Positions 4,111 through 6,401 of a DNA stretch of 6,401 bases are shown here, piece after piece. Numbering within the stretch: position 1 is the stretch's first letter; each line of letters begins with the position of its first letter. Source of the stretch: an uncultured Curvibacter sp. (GTDB taxonomy: Bacteria; Pseudomonadota; Gammaproteobacteria; Burkholderiales; Burkholderiaceae); assembly GCA_946481355.1 (NCBI GenBank), contig CAMLNH010000168.1:1-6401 (forward strand), written 5' to 3'. The position numbers were made by a program, and so were the translations under genes. Under the pieces are notes generated by a model that searched no databases, was not told the origin of the DNA, and was given only the letters and a program-made list of their open reading frames with translations.

Positions 4111-6401
4111 TCAAGTCACCGGTGTGAGTTTGGCCACCGACAACGCCAGCCATTTGGTGCCATGCCGCGGGAAACTGATCTGCGCGCGAGCATCGTCGCC
4201 CGAACCTTCGAGCGTGAGCACCTTGCCCTCGCCGAACTTGTTGTGGAAGACCTGCATGCCGACCTTGAGGCCGGTGGCCGCTTCCTGCGCCTGCTGGACG
4301 ACCTTGGTGCTCGAAGCACTGGTGGCACCGGTGTCACGCCCGTAGCCCCCTGAGTAACCGCTGGTCGCGCCGCCCTGCCAGCCGGGGCCCCAGCTCTCGC
4401 GCTGGCGGTTGTAGCCCGCGGCGGGCGGCGCAAAGCCACTGCCGAAGCCCTGGTTCTTGGGGGTGATCCACTTGAGCGTCTCTTCGGGCAGTTCGTCGAA
4501 GAAACGGCTGCGGATGTGATAACGCGTCTGGCCGTGCAACATGCGCGTCTGCGAGTGGCTGAGGTACAGGCGCTGACGCGCGCGCGTGATGGCCACGTAC
4601 ATGAGGCGGCGCTCTTCCTCCAGACCGTCGAAGTCGTTCATGGAGTTCTCGTGCGGGAAGAGGCCTTCTTCCAGGCCTGTGATGAAGACCACGTCGAACT
4701 CCAGGCCCTTGCTGGCGTGCACGGTCATGAGTTGCACGGCCTCCTGGCCTTCCTGCGCCTGGTTGTCACCGGCTTCGAGAGCGGCATGGGTCAGGAAGGC
4801 CGCCAGCGGCGACATGACCTCGCCGCTCTCCTCGTCCGGCACGGCACTGGCAGCGGCTTCGATGGCCTCGGCCTCGCGGCCGAAGCCTTCGATGCTGACA
4901 AAGCTCTCCGCCGCGGTGACCAGCTCTTCCAGGTTCTCGATGCGGTCGGCGCCTTCGCGCTCGGTCTGGTAGTGCTCGATCAGGCCGCTGTGCTGCAGCA
5001 CGAGTTCGATGATCTCGCGCAGGGTCAGGCCCTGGGTCTGCTCGCGCAGCACGTCGATCTTGGCGACGAAGGCGCCGAGGTTGGCGCCGGCTTTTCCCTG
5101 CAGTTGGCCCACGGCGTCGTGCAGCGAGCTGTTGGCCGCGCGCGCCGCGTCCTGCAGCTGCTCGATGGAGCGTGCGCCGATGCCGCGCGGCGGGAAGTTC
5201 ACCACGCGCAGGAAGCTGGTGTCATCTTTCGGGTTCTCCAGCAGGCGCAGGTACGCGAGCGCATGCTTGATTTCGGCGCGCTCGAAGAAGCGCAGGCCGC
5301 CGTAGACGCGGTAGGGAAGGCTGGCATTGAACAGCGCGGTCTCGATCACCCGGCTCTGCGCATTGCTGCGGTAGAGCACGGCAATCTCCTTCTGGCTCGT
5401 GCCCTCGCGGATGAGCTGCTTCATCTCGTCGATCATCCACTGCGCCTCGGCGAAATCGCTCACGGCTTCGTAGACGCGCACGGGTTCACCCGCGCCCTGG
5501 TCGGTGCGCAGGTTCTTGCCCAGGCGGTGCTTGTTGTGGCTGATGAGGGCGTTGGCCGTGTCCAGGATGTTGCTGTGGCTGCGGTAGTTTTGCTCCAGCT
5601 TGATCTGGTGCTGCACCTGGAACTCGCGCACGAAGTCGGCCATATTGCCCACGCGCGCGCCACGGAAGGCGTAGATGCTCTGGTCGTCGTCGCCCACGGC
5701 AAACACCGCGCCCATCTGGCCGTCGGCACGCGGTCGGCCTTCGGCGTCGCAACCGGCCAGCAGCTTGATCCAGGCGTATTGCAGCTTGTTGGTGTCCTGG
5801 AACTCGTCGATCAGGATGTGGCGGAAGCGCCGCTGGTAGTGCTCGCGCACCGGGTCGTTGTCGCGCAGCAGCTCATAGCTGCGCAGCAGCAGCTCGCCGA
5901 AATCCACCACGCCTTCGCGCATGCACTGGTCTTCGTAGAGCTGGTATATCTCGACCTTCTTGCGCGTGTCGGGGTCGTTGCCGTCCACCATGTTCGGGCG
6001 CAGGCCCTCTTCCTTGCAGCCGGCGATGAACCAGGCCAGCTGCTTGGGCGGAAAACGTTCCTCGTCCACATTGAACTGCTTGCACAGCCGCTTGATGGCG
6101 CTGAGCTGGTCCTGCGTGTCCAGGATCTGGAAGGTGGCCGGCAGGTTGACCGTGCGATGGTGGGCGCGCAGCAGGCGGTTGCACAGGCCGTGGAAGGTGC
6201 CGATCCACATGCCGCGCACGTTGACGGGCAGCATGGACTGCAGGCGCGTCATCATTTCGCGCGCGGCCTTGTTGGTGAAGGTCACGGCCAGCACGCCGCC
6301 GGGCGAGACCTGGCCCGTCTGCAGCAGCCAGGCGATGCGCGTGGTCAGCACGCGCGTCTTGCCGGAACCTGCGCCCGCGAGGATGAGCGCGGGCTCGGGC
6401 G
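4111..6401 (-). CDS. uvrD: UvrD/PcrA-type ATP-dependent DNA helicase, N-terminus cut by the window edge
   Basis: The frame stays open to the right edge, giving 762 visible residues and lacking only about 20-30 N-terminal ones. Superfamily 1A helicase motifs are all visible: Walker A GAGSGKT (6355-6375), motif Ia TFTNKAA, motif Ib GTFHGLCNRLL, motif II DEFQDT (about 5791-5808), motif III VGDDDQSIYAFRGA (about 5656-5697), motif IV NYRS (about 5578-5589), motif V VHASKGLEFD (about 4693-4722) and motif VI MYVAITRARQRLYL (about 4561-4602). A flexible Gly/Ser/Tyr-rich linker and a C-terminal Tudor-like domain (GLKVGMQVFHNKFGEGKVL onward) close the protein, as in UvrD and PcrA. The enzyme unwinds DNA 3'-5' in nucleotide excision and mismatch repair and can interact with RNA polymerase. 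Met or Val codons downstream of Walker A, such as GTG 6351, cannot be the true start. UvrD fits better than Rep because of the Tudor-like end. Confidence 0.96.
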   Translation of the reverse strand, partial: PEPALILAGAGSGKTRVLTTRIAWLLQTGQVSPGGVLAVTFTNKAAREMMTRLQSMLPVNVRGMWIGTFHGLCNRLLRAHHRTVNLPATFQILDTQDQLSAIKRLCKQFNVDEERFPPKQLAWFIAGCKEEGLRPNMVDGNDPDTRKKVEIYQLYEDQCMREGVVDFGELLLRSYELLRDNDPVREHYQRRFRHILIDEFQDTNKLQYAWIKLLAGCDAEGRPRADGQMGAVFAVGDDDQSIYAFRGARVGNMADFVREFQVQHQIKLEQNYRSHSNILDTANALISHNKHRLGKNLRTDQGAGEPVRVYEAVSDFAEAQWMIDEMKQLIREGTSQKEIAVLYRSNAQSRVIETALFNASLPYRVYGGLRFFERAEIKHALAYLRLLENPKDDTSFLRVVNFPPRGIGARSIEQLQDAARAANSSLHDAVGQLQGKAGANLGAFVAKIDVLREQTQGLTLREIIELVLQHSGLIEHYQTEREGADRIENLEELVTAAESFVSIEGFGREAEAIEAAASAVPDEESGEVMSPLAAFLTHAALEAGDNQAQEGQEAVQLMTVHASKGLEFDVVFITGLEEGLFPHENSMNDFDGLEEERRLMYVAITRARQRLYLSHSQTRMLHGQTRYHIRSRFFDELPEETLKWITPKNQGFGSGFAPPAAGYNRQRESWGPGWQGGATSGYSGGYGRDTGATSASSTKVVQQAQEAATGLKVGMQVFHNKFGEGKVLTLEGSGDDARAQISFPRHGTKWLALSVAKLTPVT

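Overview
The window looks like chromosomal DNA from a high-G+C betaproteobacterium, probably Burkholderiales and Comamonadaceae-like. This is inferred from the codon style and from the mix of a YebC-type protein, an IclR/periplasmic-binding-protein pair and UvrD; no marker gene fixes the taxon. Four ordinary chromosomal genes surround a lower-G+C accessory insert at about 636-1930.

Left edge (1-635, +): the 3' part of a YebC/PmpR-family gene whose start lies outside the window. It is followed by about 290 bases without a convincing gene (636-926).

Accessory insert (927-about 1820, +): this is the most interesting part. A GTTAGGC integron core site (927-933) opens a complete gene cassette (928-1439). 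The cassette carries an Imm50-like immunity protein (939-1382) and ends in a well-formed attC site (1377-1445). The R'' box of attC (GCCTAAC) is the exact reverse complement of the GTTAGGC at the cassette's own start, as expected of a mobile cassette that closes into a circle. A second small gene (1453-1728) starts directly after the attC. It encodes a zinc-ribbon protein with a membrane segment, but no second attC follows it. No integron integrase is visible. The region is therefore either an integrase-less remnant of a cassette array or one cassette inserted at a secondary site.

Right half: an IclR-family regulator (1934-2797, -) is divergent from a branched-chain-amino-acid-type ABC transporter substrate-binding protein (2962-4104, +). 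The space between them holds a 29-bp near-perfect palindrome (2898-2926). A related 17-bp copy lies over the 5' end of the regulator gene (2771-2787). Together they suggest one local circuit in which the IclR protein controls itself and the binding protein. No permease or ATPase gene for the transporter is in view. The binding-protein gene converges, with a 6-bp gap, on a nearly complete uvrD/pcrA-type helicase gene (4111-6401, -) that runs off the right edge just upstream of its Walker A motif.

Main points of interest: the isolated cassette with an orphan immunity gene, the attC-less gene next to it, and the paired IclR-type operators.
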